From an uncultured Paraprevotella sp. (GTDB taxonomy: Bacteria > Bacteroidota > Bacteroidia > Bacteroidales > Bacteroidaceae), in the NCBI GenBank assembly GCA_900546665.1, contig URDY01000002.1, forward strand, positions 62,001 to 126,000: a stretch of 64,000 nucleotides of DNA, in the 5' to 3' direction. This document shows, in pieces, positions 55,001 to 63,160 of the stretch. Numbering within the stretch: the first letter of the stretch is position 1; each line of letters starts with the position of its first letter. The notes below the pieces were generated by a model, which was not told the DNA's origin, made no database searches, and worked only from the letters and a program-made list of their open reading frames with translations. A program made the position numbers and the translations under genes.

Positions 55001-55569
55001 GAAGAACGCTTCATTGCCACCGGGGAAGGCTCAGTGGAAAGCACAAAGGAACCGGATGTAAACAGGTCGGACAAATAAGCCGCCTCCGTAGACAAGGATA
55101 CATACCCGCCTGCGGCTGCGGCATCCTTCACACGACGCAGGAAAGTGGCCGTGTCACTCTGCAACACCACTACATCACCAGCTTGGAATTCCGGCACCTC
55201 ACCGGAAAAAGCCACCGTGAACTGGCCGCTGCCGGTATCGGCCGCATCTATATGGTAAGTATAACCGTCCAGCGCCTTGTAATCGCCGGACACCTGCAGG
55301 CGGTTCACATCAAACACCACGCTGTCCACCTCGGCCATCGGAATACGGTACACGCTGTCCGGCGTCCAGATCTCTTGGGTCACGTAACCAGCCTGCTCAC
55401 GTCCCGACAAATCCATGCGCGAGCAGAACATGCTGTCCACTTCCGCCTGCTCAAAGACCTGAACGCTGCCGTCCGTACGGTAAACATAAAACACTTCCTG
55501 TCCCCACGCCTGCACCGTCAGGACCAAACCCAACATCAGGCCTAATAACTTAAACCATGTCCCTTTCAT
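52009..55569 (-). CDS. Large exported protein with four FN3-like repeats and C-terminal lectin-like domain (cassette 2)
   Basis: An 1186-residue paralogue of the 888-residue protein. The first 141 residues are the same in both. The beta-rich middle (about 100-595) is clearly homologous. Then come four FN3-like repeats of about 97 residues (about 600-697, 699-795, 798-895, 897-994), each with a YGFxYxT and a TTYYxCAYL block. The C-terminal FISUMP/C-type-lectin-like domain (about 1000-1186) ends GRSVRAVLAH and uses ordinary codons there, unlike cassette 1. ATGA overlap with the upstream small gene. Predicted to be secreted and displayed; ligand unknown. Confidence 0.82.
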   Translation of the reverse strand: MKGTWFKLLGLMLGLVLTVQAWGQEVFYVYRTDGSVQVFEQAEVDSMFCSRMDLSGREQAGYVTQEIWTPDSVYRIPMAEVDSVVFDVNRLQVSGDYKALDGYTYHIDAADTGSGQFTVAFSGEVPEFQAGDVVVLQSDTATFLRRVKDAAAAGGYVSLSTEAAYLSDLFTSGSFVLSTEPSPVAMKRSSSGDMVYYPVEISYYDESGQYRSVRRMPSTQAEFENRVFSEVIDYSGQSLHKTDHTHLYLESCRSDFNLDLVMSFNFNSLKEGWEQYHKGNLALYKAVLRGNVETDFMLRFDAKYEKNEDFDEILLKRNVHKPVAVKFVVGAVPVVLTLNTHLLADGEYSCEGDFSAYAGYASSTTAELGFSWTQSSGLKPYATFHNDFIWHKPTIEGEAHLSEKLSVFPRFNFSLYGLVGPSFDIKPYFRQTLDLSFWDELGSNPKDYYGSEYNMYTGFDGAASVNFLPLIGNDLLAGPVEWNINDALLYTSPYDISFKESSSETVMGGQPVEVTFSVRDYNYLSKRMVTPIFPLSVKFETNCGRVERDFANVDVSTGDVTMTWIPSAVPEGETPYLQATLYGSEGKVLAEDRWETTIPSVRTLEAGSVTEESAVLSGEVSGISGSSSDYRYGFFYGTSSVPSVGGREIRVGSNGDDNYTYSLSGLKDNTTYYYCAYLLVDGHYTYGEVRQFTTKKAATVRTTDASSVTTSTAVLSGIVSGLSGSSSDCSYGFFYGTGQIPSVDGQEVRVGTSHEGSYTCSLSGLTENTTYYFCAYLLIDGQYRYGDVLSFRTNGSLSVQTGGVSEVTANSAVLSGVIDGISGVSGNYRYGFFYSTSPTPYNGGQEYAVSVSENGSFTYPVSGLAENTTYYYCAYLWIDGRFSYGEVYSFTTEKASPVKTLGTVSVKSTSATLSGSVYGVAGSYSECSYGFCYGTSPKPYVDGEEVEAGTYEDGEYTFSLYDLDDMTTYYYCAYLSIDGEYSYGEVLSFTTPKSNTDITPGQYVDLGLSVKWTSCNIGADAPEEYGGYYSWGEVSEKDDYSWGNYTYYDMVQYKWIKIGTNISGTEYDVARRRWGIDWRMPTREEWTELVEKCEWEWITYKGTKGQKVTGPNGNSIFFPAAGHRADDLFVGQGTEGEYWSGTLYEGTSLAIWYNGMAYLGAFSAAGSYMIYYTRYVGRSVRAVLAH

Positions 55570-56051
55570 CGCTTCATCATTTTAAGGTTGCACTTCCCGT
55601 AACTGATCACATAAACGCCCGTCGGCATCGTAGCCAGGGACACACGGCAACCCCCGTCGGCATCCGCACGGAGCAAAGAGACTTTTCTGCCGTCTGCCGT
55701 ATAGACCGCTACTTCCGATCCGGCCGGCAAACCGGAGAAACGGACACTCTCTGCCAAAACCTGGACCGAAGACCCGTCACCCGAAGGGGAGGACACAGAC
55801 GAAGGATCGGCCATCTCGAAGGTGTACTTACGCACCTTGTCGAACGGATAACTTACTTCCACGTCCGAAGCGGACAGCACCAGGTCGGTACCGCTGAAGC
55901 TGACCTTCGGACGGGTTTCCAGGTAATAAGCCACGCGGGAACCGTCTGTCAGTTCCAGCATCAGGGCCTGTTTCAAATCTTCTGCATGGGAAGACCTTGC
56001 ACAAGTCAGAATAACGCACAAGGAGAACAAACGTAAAAATCGGATTCTCAT
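55566..56051 (-). CDS. Small exported protein with sorting-like C-terminus (cassette 2)
   Basis: A 161-residue protein identical to that of cassette 1 (signal peptide, beta core, type-A-sorting-like C-terminus). A GTG at 56082-56084 would add 11 residues, but it lies about eight bases after the predicted transcription start and has no counterpart in cassette 1, so I use the ATG at 56051. It overlaps the 1186-residue gene by ATGA. Identity at both protein and DNA level points to recent duplication or gene conversion. Confidence 0.8.
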   Translation of the reverse strand: MRIRFLRLFSLCVILTCARSSHAEDLKQALMLELTDGSRVAYYLETRPKVSFSGTDLVLSASDVEVSYPFDKVRKYTFEMADPSSVSSPSGDGSSVQVLAESVRFSGLPAGSEVAVYTADGRKVSLLRADADGGCRVSLATMPTGVYVISYGKCNLKMMKR

Positions 56052-56098
56052 AACAATAGTTTTTATTGACGTAAAATGATACACTTGACTAACCTACA

Positions 56099-56130
56099 CA
56101 AAAATAAAAATAATATTTTACAATAACAAA
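56099..56130 (-). promoter_or_regulatory. Consensus promoter of cassette 2
   Basis: Minus-strand TTTG (56127-56130), exactly 20 bases, TATTTTTG (56099-56106); same spacing to the small-gene ATG as in cassette 1. Confidence 0.75.
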
Positions 56131-56175
56131 CTTAATCCGGTTTTCTTGATCTAAAAAACAGTTCTTTTTCAACGT

Positions 56176-56215
56176 AAATAAAAACAGGGGCATGCCGAAA
56201 AACCGCACACCCCTG
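56176..56215 (-). terminator. Terminator of cassette 3
   Basis: Same CAGGGG/CCCCTG hairpin and T-rich tail as at 51881-51921, downstream of the 255-residue gene. Confidence 0.75.
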
Positions 56216-56302
56216 AACATGCTAACCATCTACATTGTCCTGTTTCCTTCACATTGACAGAATAAAAGAAAACAAAACATTCTTTATACTTAAACCCTGT
56301 AT

Positions 56303-57070
56303 TTAATGGGCAAGAACGGAACGACCTACATCACGCGTATAATAAATCATATAGCTACCTGCATCGGAAAAAGCGCCGAGATAAGCCATTCCATTATACC
56401 AAGTGGCCAAAGAAGAACCTTCATACAGCGTACCTGACCAATATTCACCTCCTGTGCCTTGCCCGACAAACAAGTCATCTGTACGATGCCCGGCAGCAGG
56501 AAAAAATATGCTGTTTCCATTAGGACCGGTCACTTTTTGACCATAAACCTCATTATAGATTACCCACTCCCATTTACATTCGTCTTTCAACTCTTGGAAT
56601 TCAGTCTGGACCGGCATACGCCAATTGTCTCCCCAAATGATATGGGCCACATCATATTGCGTACCGCTGATATTTGAACCAATCTGGATGCATTCATCTT
56701 TGGTCTGGTCATAATATGAATAAGCAGACTTAGTGTAACCCGCTTTTTCTTCCGTCTCTCCCCAAGCATAATAACCGCCATACTCCTCAGGCCGATTTGC
56801 ACCGACATTCCATCCGGCCCACTTCACACTCAGGCCAAGATCCACTTCCTGACCGGGAGTGACAAAATCAGCAAAAGACTCATACACCACACTGTCTACA
56901 TCCGAAACCGGCAAACTGTAGATCCTGCCCATAGAATGAATCTCCTGGTTGTCTGTCGTACAGACAATGCTGTCTACCTTGTCATACACCCTCACACTAC
57001 CATCGATCTGATAGACACTGATCACATTCTGGGCCGGTGACAGTGCGGATGCCAGCAACCCTACAAACAA
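56303..57070 (-). CDS. Short lectin-like paralogue with disrupted start (cassette 3)
   Basis: The open frame gives 255 residues from a TTG at 57070. It keeps the shared leader domain (SVYQIDGSVRVYDKVD, then IYSLPVSDVDSVVY) and the C-terminal lectin-like domain (VDLGLSVKWAGWNVG, GPNGNSIFFPAAG, YWSGT) but lacks the beta-rich middle and all FN3 repeats. The ATG expected from cassettes 1 and 2, at 57097-57099 and overlapping the small-gene stop, reads into a TAG after 12 codons. One extra base in the A5 tract at 57078-57082 would join it to this frame and give a good signal peptide (MRTGLLKNAVLFVGLLASA). The C-terminus GRSVLAH lacks nine bases present in cassette 2, between GAAC repeats. It may be phase-variable or a pseudogene. 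Confidence 0.65.
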   Translation of the reverse strand: MFVGLLASALSPAQNVISVYQIDGSVRVYDKVDSIVCTTDNQEIHSMGRIYSLPVSDVDSVVYESFADFVTPGQEVDLGLSVKWAGWNVGANRPEEYGGYYAWGETEEKAGYTKSAYSYYDQTKDECIQIGSNISGTQYDVAHIIWGDNWRMPVQTEFQELKDECKWEWVIYNEVYGQKVTGPNGNSIFFPAAGHRTDDLFVGQGTGGEYWSGTLYEGSSLATWYNGMAYLGAFSDAGSYMIYYTRDVGRSVLAH

Positions 57071-57095
57071 GACTGCATTTTTAACAAACCCGTTC

Positions 57096-57584
57096 TCATC
57101 TTTTCATTATTTTAAGTGTAGACTTTCCATACTTGATCACATACAAACCGGCCGGACAAGCTTGCAAGGACAACTCGCCACAACCATCTCCTCCAACACG
57201 GTAACAGGCAACTTGACGACCGTCTGCCGAATAAACCGACACAGCCTGACCGGAAGGCAAACCGGAAAAACGAACCTGATTACCGACAACACGGACCACA
57301 CCGACGCCAGCATGCCGCTCAGTCACCGCACTGGCCTCCACCTCCTCAAACGTGTGTTTCCAAACCTGATCCAATGGATAATCCACAGTCACATCACCTG
57401 ATACAACATGAAGGACAGAGCCTTTAAAAGATAACACAGGACGCGCGGACAGATGATAAGCCATCTTCGTGCCATCTTTGAAACTCAGCACCAATGCCGT
57501 TTCCAGATCCGTCCCTCTGACAACCATTGCTCCGGACAACAATACGCCTAAACATAAATGACGTAACAAATTCAACTTCATCAT
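57096..57584 (-). CDS. Small exported protein with sorting-like C-terminus (cassette 3)
   Basis: A 162-residue diverged relative of the cassette 1 and 2 small proteins. Signal peptide about 1-24 (LLSGAMVVRGTD), then LETALVLSFKDGTKMAYHL and LHVVSGDVTVDYPLDQVWKHTFEE in the core. The C-terminal sorting-like end is VRFSGLPSGQAVSVYSADGRQV followed by GLYVIKYGKSTLKIMKR. Its stop overlaps the ATG that should start the lectin-like partner. No consensus promoter is obvious upstream, unlike the other two cassettes. Confidence 0.8.
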   Translation of the reverse strand: MMKLNLLRHLCLGVLLSGAMVVRGTDLETALVLSFKDGTKMAYHLSARPVLSFKGSVLHVVSGDVTVDYPLDQVWKHTFEEVEASAVTERHAGVGVVRVVGNQVRFSGLPSGQAVSVYSADGRQVACYRVGGDGCGELSLQACPAGLYVIKYGKSTLKIMKR

Positions 57585-58110
57585 AACATTGAACTCTATA
57601 ATATAAATACTTGACCTTGTTATAAAAACAACATACTCACTTCTATTCTTATATATTGACTAAAACCAACAATATCAGCTTCATCACCACGGTAATAAGA
57701 TAGCAATACAATCAGTCTATCTCATCATAAGAAATTAAACATTACCTTCAGAAGAAGGATTTTCATATAGAATTAAAGCTATACAACTCAATCATAATAA
57801 GCAAGTATACCCTATTGAATAATCACCTAACTTATATAATTCATCTAGAATAATTTTGCCTCAGATTGTTAACTTGACCTTGATAAGATGTAATTGACTT
57901 GCCATTCAACATAATTGACTGCAATTATATTAAAAGTATTTAAAATATCAAATATTTTTCGATAAAAAACACCAAATCATTATTTTTTTTAAAAATCATT
58001 ATATACTGCCACTATTAAATTGACCGGTACACAGCAATCCCTGGTAGAAATATCATTCCCCGACATCGGATTAATCCCCTCGAAAAACCTGCATTTATTA
58101 TTTTAATGAT
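57585..58110. other. AT-rich non-coding stretch upstream of the DMT transporter
   Basis: About 525 bases without a credible frame. An 11-base direct repeat ACTTGACCTTG occurs at 57609-57619 and 57872-57882, and an isolated TAATTTTG -7-like box at 57851-57858. Nothing else is recognisable. Confidence 0.5.
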
Positions 58111-58118
58111 TAATTTTG
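58111..58118 (+). promoter_or_regulatory. -7 box of the DMT transporter
   Basis: TAATTTTG, 33 bases before the ATG at 58152. A TTG inside this box would be an unlikely longer start. Confidence 0.5.
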
Positions 58119-58151
58119 CACCCCAATAAACATATATACTTCTGCAAATAC

Positions 58152-59042
58152 ATGAAAAAGCTTAGCAAGAATGCCATCATCGGCTATCCGGCTGGAATTA
58201 TCACCGGTGTTACGTATGGTTTGAATCCACTATTCGCAGTGCCACTCATGAAACATGGTGCCGCCACGGAATCCATCCTCTTTTTCCGCTATATTTTTGC
58301 GGTATTGATTCTGGGCCTGTTTCTGCTGTTCCGTCGGCAAAGTTTCCGAATCACAGGAAAACAAGCTGGCGTATTGCTTGTTCTAGGACTTCTCTACACC
58401 ATGAGCAGTCTCTTTCTGTTTGAGGCCTACGAGTACATTGCTTCCGGACTGGCTACCACTTTAGTGTTCCTCTACCCTGTGCTGGTGGCCATCATCATGG
58501 TGTTTTTAAGGGTCGTGCCCTCGTGGCCGGTTTGGCTGGCTATCGCTGCAACGTTCGGCGGTGTGCTCATCATGACGCAAAGCGACGGAACACAGACTAC
58601 TGATCCCTTCGGTGTCGTGCTATCAATCGCTTCAGCATTAGTCTATGCGCTTTTTATTGTCATCATCAACCGGAGTAAAGCCATTGCCAACATCTCCAAC
58701 ACCCTGCTTACATTCTATGCCCTCACTGTGGGAGCAATCGTTTTTCTAGGTAAAATTCTCATTTCAGACACTGTCATCACCGCAGGAATCACTCAAGCAC
58801 ACGACTGGCTTAACCTCTTGGGACTGGCTTTGCTGCCAACCATAGTCTCCACGGCCACTCTAGCCATCGCATCGCGTAACATTGGAGCGACCAAAGCTTC
58901 AGTACTCGGCGTATTTGAACCTATCACAGCTATCGTGGTTGGTACACTCGTATTCGGAGAACCACTGACAACCAATATCATTATCGGTATTTCTGTCGCC
59001 ATTGTTGCCGTTACATTCATGATTACCGTAACCAAACGATAA
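58152..59042 (+). CDS. EamA/DMT-family transporter
   Basis: A 296-residue inner-membrane protein with ten predicted helices in two EamA halves (about 10-140 and 155-290), e.g. ILFFRYIFAVLILGLFLLF and LGVFEPITAIVVGTLVFGEPLT. That is the usual layout of drug/metabolite exporters. The second-half ending GEPLTTNIIIGISVAIVAV is typical of the family. Substrate is unpredictable. Monocistronic; the longer frame begins within the promoter box, so I use the ATG at 58152. Confidence 0.9.
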   Translation: MKKLSKNAIIGYPAGIITGVTYGLNPLFAVPLMKHGAATESILFFRYIFAVLILGLFLLFRRQSFRITGKQAGVLLVLGLLYTMSSLFLFEAYEYIASGLATTLVFLYPVLVAIIMVFLRVVPSWPVWLAIAATFGGVLIMTQSDGTQTTDPFGVVLSIASALVYALFIVIINRSKAIANISNTLLTFYALTVGAIVFLGKILISDTVITAGITQAHDWLNLLGLALLPTIVSTATLAIASRNIGATKASVLGVFEPITAIVVGTLVFGEPLTTNIIIGISVAIVAVTFMITVTKR

Positions 59043-59242
59043 TTGTCCTTCATGGGTACATTCATTACGAATACCTGTTGCACTATAAGAAAAAGGAAAA
59101 GAATACTACGCTAAAAAGCTAAACTGAATTATTTTGAAAAGGCATCCGTTACGCATCGCATCGATAAAAAAGCAATAGACCGAGGGAATATATAAAAGAA
59201 AATTTTTTGATAATATAATTCAGACACAATGGATTTTAATAT

Positions 59243-59285
59243 TTTGGGAAGGGAAATATACTGTTGGATTATTTCCTTTCCCAAA
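59243..59285. repeat. 16-bp inverted repeat
   Basis: Arms 59243-59258 and 59270-59285 pair over 16 positions with one G-T wobble; the loop is 11 bases. No T-run follows on the plus strand. Confidence 0.7.
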
Positions 59286-59599
59286 CTGTTTCTGTTTTTA
59301 TAATATTCCAAAGAAATGACTTTTCCTTATTCTCGCATTATATAATTTCAATATACATGATAGTCCAGGCATTCTAAATTTAAAAGATAACAAACGTCTA
59401 CTCCTATATTTTTCTTTAAAAACCCCTTCACCCCTTCACTCCCCTTTTATTTATGCGGCTTTCAGGGTGAATGACCATCCTTCACAAGACATCAGATGGT
59501 TCACCACTCCTTCACTTTCTCCTTCACCTGCCTTTCAAGTCAGAACTGAGACTTCCAACCTATCGGACACCAAAATTCAGAAATTCTGACATCTCAAAA

Positions 59600-59638
59600 A
59601 AAGTAAAGCTTACTTTCAAAAAAGTAAGCCTTACTTTT
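59600..59638. repeat. Two adjacent AAGTAA...TTACTT palindromes
   Basis: First: AAAGTAA-AGC-TTACTTT (59600-59616, allowing a shared centre). Second: AAAAGTAAG-C-CTTACTTTT (59620-59638). Centres are about 21 bases apart, two helical turns, as in tandem operators. Confidence 0.6.
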
Positions 59639-60040
59639 TCTGAAAAAAGCCGGATTTCGGAAAGATGTTGATATGTTTTATTTACAAATTAACACTTAAA
59701 ATACAAAGTAAAAATAAAAGAAAATGAAGCACAGTTATTCACCCGTAACACCCTGTTATTCAATAATATAAAAACAACAATGAAGAAGTGAAGCTGTTTC
59801 ATCCTGTATTTAACATGGGGGAGGTTGAAAATCCAGACCTGAAACAGAGTCAAACCTTCCTTCTTCCTGTCATTTCCTGAGCTTAAAAAATCACCCCAAA
59901 GTTTTTTTCATGGGACCCACCCATACTAAAAAAGGATCTACCTACACCAATGATAAAAAGACAGCAACAGACAACGGATAGCTAAGTATAGCTTCTGCGA
60001 AATCTGAGTTTATCATATTGTGACAGGCATAGATTCGTTT

Positions 60041-63000
60041 TTACACTACTTTCAAATACCGTGGCATCACGGGTTTTTCCAGTCGCCAAATGATATTCAT
60101 GGGGAAATCACCATGAGAAGAAACATAGTCCACAAGACCAAAACAATGAAAAGAACAGGTATTTCCGAAACCGTCTTTCTTTTCCTCACGTACAAAGAGT
60201 ATAATCTTGTTATGTCGTTGAGGTTGTTCGGTATAAATCCGCCCTCCCCTATTATAATGTGAATCGGTATTCTTGGATTGCCAATGAAAATAATCTTCAT
60301 TGATGACATAATCATCATACTGGGTGGAAGGCGAAAAGTCCTTATCCGATTTGTTCAACGTCACAAAAAGTAAAGTGGCATTATATTCAGGCAAATTAAA
60401 TAAACCCGAAACAGAACCGGACATTCTTTTCTCTTCAGTTTGTCGTCCTACTAACGTGAATATTTCTTCACGCGTATAACAACCGTAAAGTTCAATGCCC
60501 GGCAATATCTCTGAGCCGAGAGGTGTAGTAGTAATCTCCAAATGGGCCAACAAATAAGATACGATTTCCATGGCTTCCTGCTTGAAATATCTATAAAGGT
60601 CGTCGTGAAGCAAATTCAATGCCTCATACACCCCCATCCCCTTCAGTTCCGTTTTGTCTATCCGTTCCTGATAAAGGTTGTAATAGAGCATAGTAGCATA
60701 CGGCAGACAGTCCTTATTCAGATATCGCTTACTGCCGGACATAAAATCTGATACGAAGTGCAAGTAAGAAACCGTATTGTGATGTATCAAATTACCCATA
60801 CCTTTTTCCAGACGTCTTGTAACTGCATCGTCTGAATAGGAAATACGGCCAGCTGCCCGTTTTAGAGACGTCCAACATCTGTTACCCACATATACGATCC
60901 GGATGTCTTGCCCATTATTATCTAAAAATTGGGTCAAGGTGGGCAACGCCGTATAGGTATTGATTTCTTTTATCAAACGAGTCTTGTTGTAAATGGCTTG
61001 CTGAATATTCTCCAAAATGTATTGTCTGGCTTGCTTCTCCATGATAATGTTACAGCCAGCAGGTAAAAAAGTAAAACCGTTTGTAATTTGCTGGACGATG
61101 TTCTTTTCCGGACGTAGGGTCAGGGCTCTGAATTTTGAAGCCAAATCATACTTTTTATGGGCTTGCGCCACAAAATCAAGAACGGTTAGCTCTGTCTTCC
61201 CGGGAGAAAGACGAAGACCACGCCCCAACTGCTGCAGGAATATAGTCAAACTGTCTGTTGGACGAAGAAACAGTACTGTATCTACCTCTGGAATATCGAC
61301 ACCTTCATTGAAAATGTCTACCACACACAGGTAGTGAACCTGTCCGTTTCGAAGATCTTGAGCCAATTGCTTACGTTGAGGTTGCGGCGTGTCGGAAGTC
61401 AGGCTTTGCGCGCCTAATCCATATTTCTGTAACTGCTGCGCCATAAAATCAGCATGTTTTTTGTTGACGCAGAAACACAAGGCACGACACTTATATTCAT
61501 CGGCCAGATAATGATGCAAAGCGTCTACAATACGCTGCGCCCGCTCTGGCAAACACAGTTTGTCAGCCAGACGTTCGATGACGTAACGCTGTCCATTCCA
61601 AAGGGAATCATCGCTCAGATCGGTACAATCTGTCACACAAAGATATTGAAAGGGCGTCAGCAGTCCGGCCTGAAGAGCTTGCGGAAGACGAATCTCTGCA
61701 CTAATGCGTCCGCCAAAATCCGGACGCAGGTCCTTACCGTCCATACGTTCTGGAGTAGCAGTAAGTCCTATCAGCAATTGAGGATGGAAATGAGAAAAGA
61801 GTTTCCGATAACTGTCGGCCTGACTATGATGGGCTTCGTCTATAACAATGTAGTCATAGTAATCAGCCGGAAGCTGTGAGAAAAGACTTTCAAATCGTGA
61901 GTTAAACATGGAGACGGAAACAAAAAGACAGGCATAATCGGCTTCGGTTTGCGGAGCTTCATTACCAACCCACAATGTCCCGAAGTTGGCATCTTGCAAC
62001 ACACTACGATAAGTATATAACGACTGCCGGAGAATTTCCTCCCGATGAGCAGTAAAAAGAATACGGCTGGTCCGGCCTTTCTCTGATTGACTATGATGAA
62101 AGCCCTGATAATCAAAAGCAGAAATGACAGTCTTTCCTGTTCCGGTAGCAGCCACTATCAGGTTACGGAAGTTACCACACTCTTCACGTTCTACTTTCAG
62201 TTTGTCTAGAATCTGCTTTTGATGAGGAAGTAAGGCATAGCGTTGGTAAATGAAGACATCTGATTTTTCTTTAAAAGTATTCTGATGCAATTCATTTTGG
62301 AATTTTTCCAAACCTCCCACACGAAAATCCTCAAAGTTCGAACTGTTCCAATACTGATTAAAGGTAGCCAAAGCAGTTTTGATGATATGCGGATTCTCTA
62401 TACTCGTCACACGCATATTCCATTCCAATCCATCCGTCTGAGCTGATTTGGAAAGATTAGACGAACCAATATAAGCAGTGTGCATGCCTGAATTACGCAT
62501 AAAAATATATGCCTTGGCATGAAGACGTTCGATCTCCGTATGATAGGAAATGCGGATTTCCGTATGAGGAAGTTCGGAAAGCTGTTGCACAGCCTTGACT
62601 TCGGTGGCACCACAATAGGTAGTCGTGATAATACGCAAACGAGTACCTTCACGTTGGCAAAAGTTTTTCAGATCATCAAACAGCAGTCGTAATCCAGAAA
62701 GCTTCAAAAAAGAGACAATAAAATAAATTTCATCAGCACTGGCGATTTCACGACGAATTTCTTCACCTAATGAAAGAACACTATTTCCACCGGTAAAGAG
62801 ATTGCTCACCCGGAAACCAGACTGCGGACGAACGGTTTCCGAACGGCTGTGTTTCTGCAACAGGTCTTTCTGTTGCGTCATCACCTCCGTCAAGAGATTC
62901 GAAGTATCGGCTATCAGCACGTCCTCTACAAGACCATACTCCGCCAATATCCGATTAACCAAGGTCATCCTGTCGTGTACATTCTCTGTGTCTTCCAACT

Positions 63001-63160
63001 TCTGCCGGATGGCTTTTGCCAGATAATCAGCCAGAATTTTGGAAGACTCTGCCGCATCTATCTGTTCGCGCAGACAAACCAACTGATGCGCCTCGGTTTC
63101 CTGTATATTTCTTTCAACTTCCTGATTGATAATATTCTCGTAGATTCCTTTCTTTAACAT
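60041..63160 (-). CDS. PLD-nuclease / SF2 helicase / DUF3427 protein
   Basis: A 1039-residue protein. Residues about 1-115 are helical. A phospholipase-D-like nuclease domain (about 118-280) has the HxK pair His214/Lys216 and YIGSSNLSKSA. A superfamily 2 helicase core follows: Walker A AATGTGKT (about 337-344), DEAH box at 441-444, LTATPERMDG, and QQLGRGLRL for motif VI. The C-terminal about 300 residues fit DUF3427. This architecture is widespread on accessory DNA and is often seen near restriction or other anti-phage genes; here it stands alone between a gene-free kilobase and nth. A role in defence is inferred, not shown. Confidence 0.88.
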   Translation of the reverse strand: MLKKGIYENIINQEVERNIQETEAHQLVCLREQIDAAESSKILADYLAKAIRQKLEDTENVHDRMTLVNRILAEYGLVEDVLIADTSNLLTEVMTQQKDLLQKHSRSETVRPQSGFRVSNLFTGGNSVLSLGEEIRREIASADEIYFIVSFLKLSGLRLLFDDLKNFCQREGTRLRIITTTYCGATEVKAVQQLSELPHTEIRISYHTEIERLHAKAYIFMRNSGMHTAYIGSSNLSKSAQTDGLEWNMRVTSIENPHIIKTALATFNQYWNSSNFEDFRVGGLEKFQNELHQNTFKEKSDVFIYQRYALLPHQKQILDKLKVEREECGNFRNLIVAATGTGKTVISAFDYQGFHHSQSEKGRTSRILFTAHREEILRQSLYTYRSVLQDANFGTLWVGNEAPQTEADYACLFVSVSMFNSRFESLFSQLPADYYDYIVIDEAHHSQADSYRKLFSHFHPQLLIGLTATPERMDGKDLRPDFGGRISAEIRLPQALQAGLLTPFQYLCVTDCTDLSDDSLWNGQRYVIERLADKLCLPERAQRIVDALHHYLADEYKCRALCFCVNKKHADFMAQQLQKYGLGAQSLTSDTPQPQRKQLAQDLRNGQVHYLCVVDIFNEGVDIPEVDTVLFLRPTDSLTIFLQQLGRGLRLSPGKTELTVLDFVAQAHKKYDLASKFRALTLRPEKNIVQQITNGFTFLPAGCNIIMEKQARQYILENIQQAIYNKTRLIKEINTYTALPTLTQFLDNNGQDIRIVYVGNRCWTSLKRAAGRISYSDDAVTRRLEKGMGNLIHHNTVSYLHFVSDFMSGSKRYLNKDCLPYATMLYYNLYQERIDKTELKGMGVYEALNLLHDDLYRYFKQEAMEIVSYLLAHLEITTTPLGSEILPGIELYGCYTREEIFTLVGRQTEEKRMSGSVSGLFNLPEYNATLLFVTLNKSDKDFSPSTQYDDYVINEDYFHWQSKNTDSHYNRGGRIYTEQPQRHNKIILFVREEKKDGFGNTCSFHCFGLVDYVSSHGDFPMNIIWRLEKPVMPRYLKVV

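Larger units (their letters stand above)
55183..56302 (-). repeat. Near-identical long direct repeat, copy B
   Basis: Partner of 50888-52008. It spans the start of the 1186-residue gene, the small gene, the promoter and the terminator of cassette 3. One base is missing in the A-run beside the terminator relative to copy A. Confidence 0.85.
59043..60040. other. One-kilobase gene-free region with palindromes
   Basis: No convincing gene on either strand; the one frame of note (59471-59671, plus, 66 codons) has low-complexity S/F/K-rich composition. Content: a long hairpin at 59243-59285, a pyrimidine-rich stretch with repeated CCTTCAC words at about 59425-59540, and paired palindromes at 59600-59638. 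It may be a remnant of a lost gene beside the helicase. Confidence 0.5.

Noticed and set aside
56052..56084. 11-codon extension of the cassette 2 small protein from a GTG
   Set aside because: Almost no leader would remain after the promoter, and the identical cassette 1 gene has no such start.
59471..59671. 66-codon plus-strand frame in the gene-free kilobase
   Set aside because: Low-complexity composition, no recognised motif, and the end is made of the palindromes themselves. It could be a relic, but I cannot support a gene.
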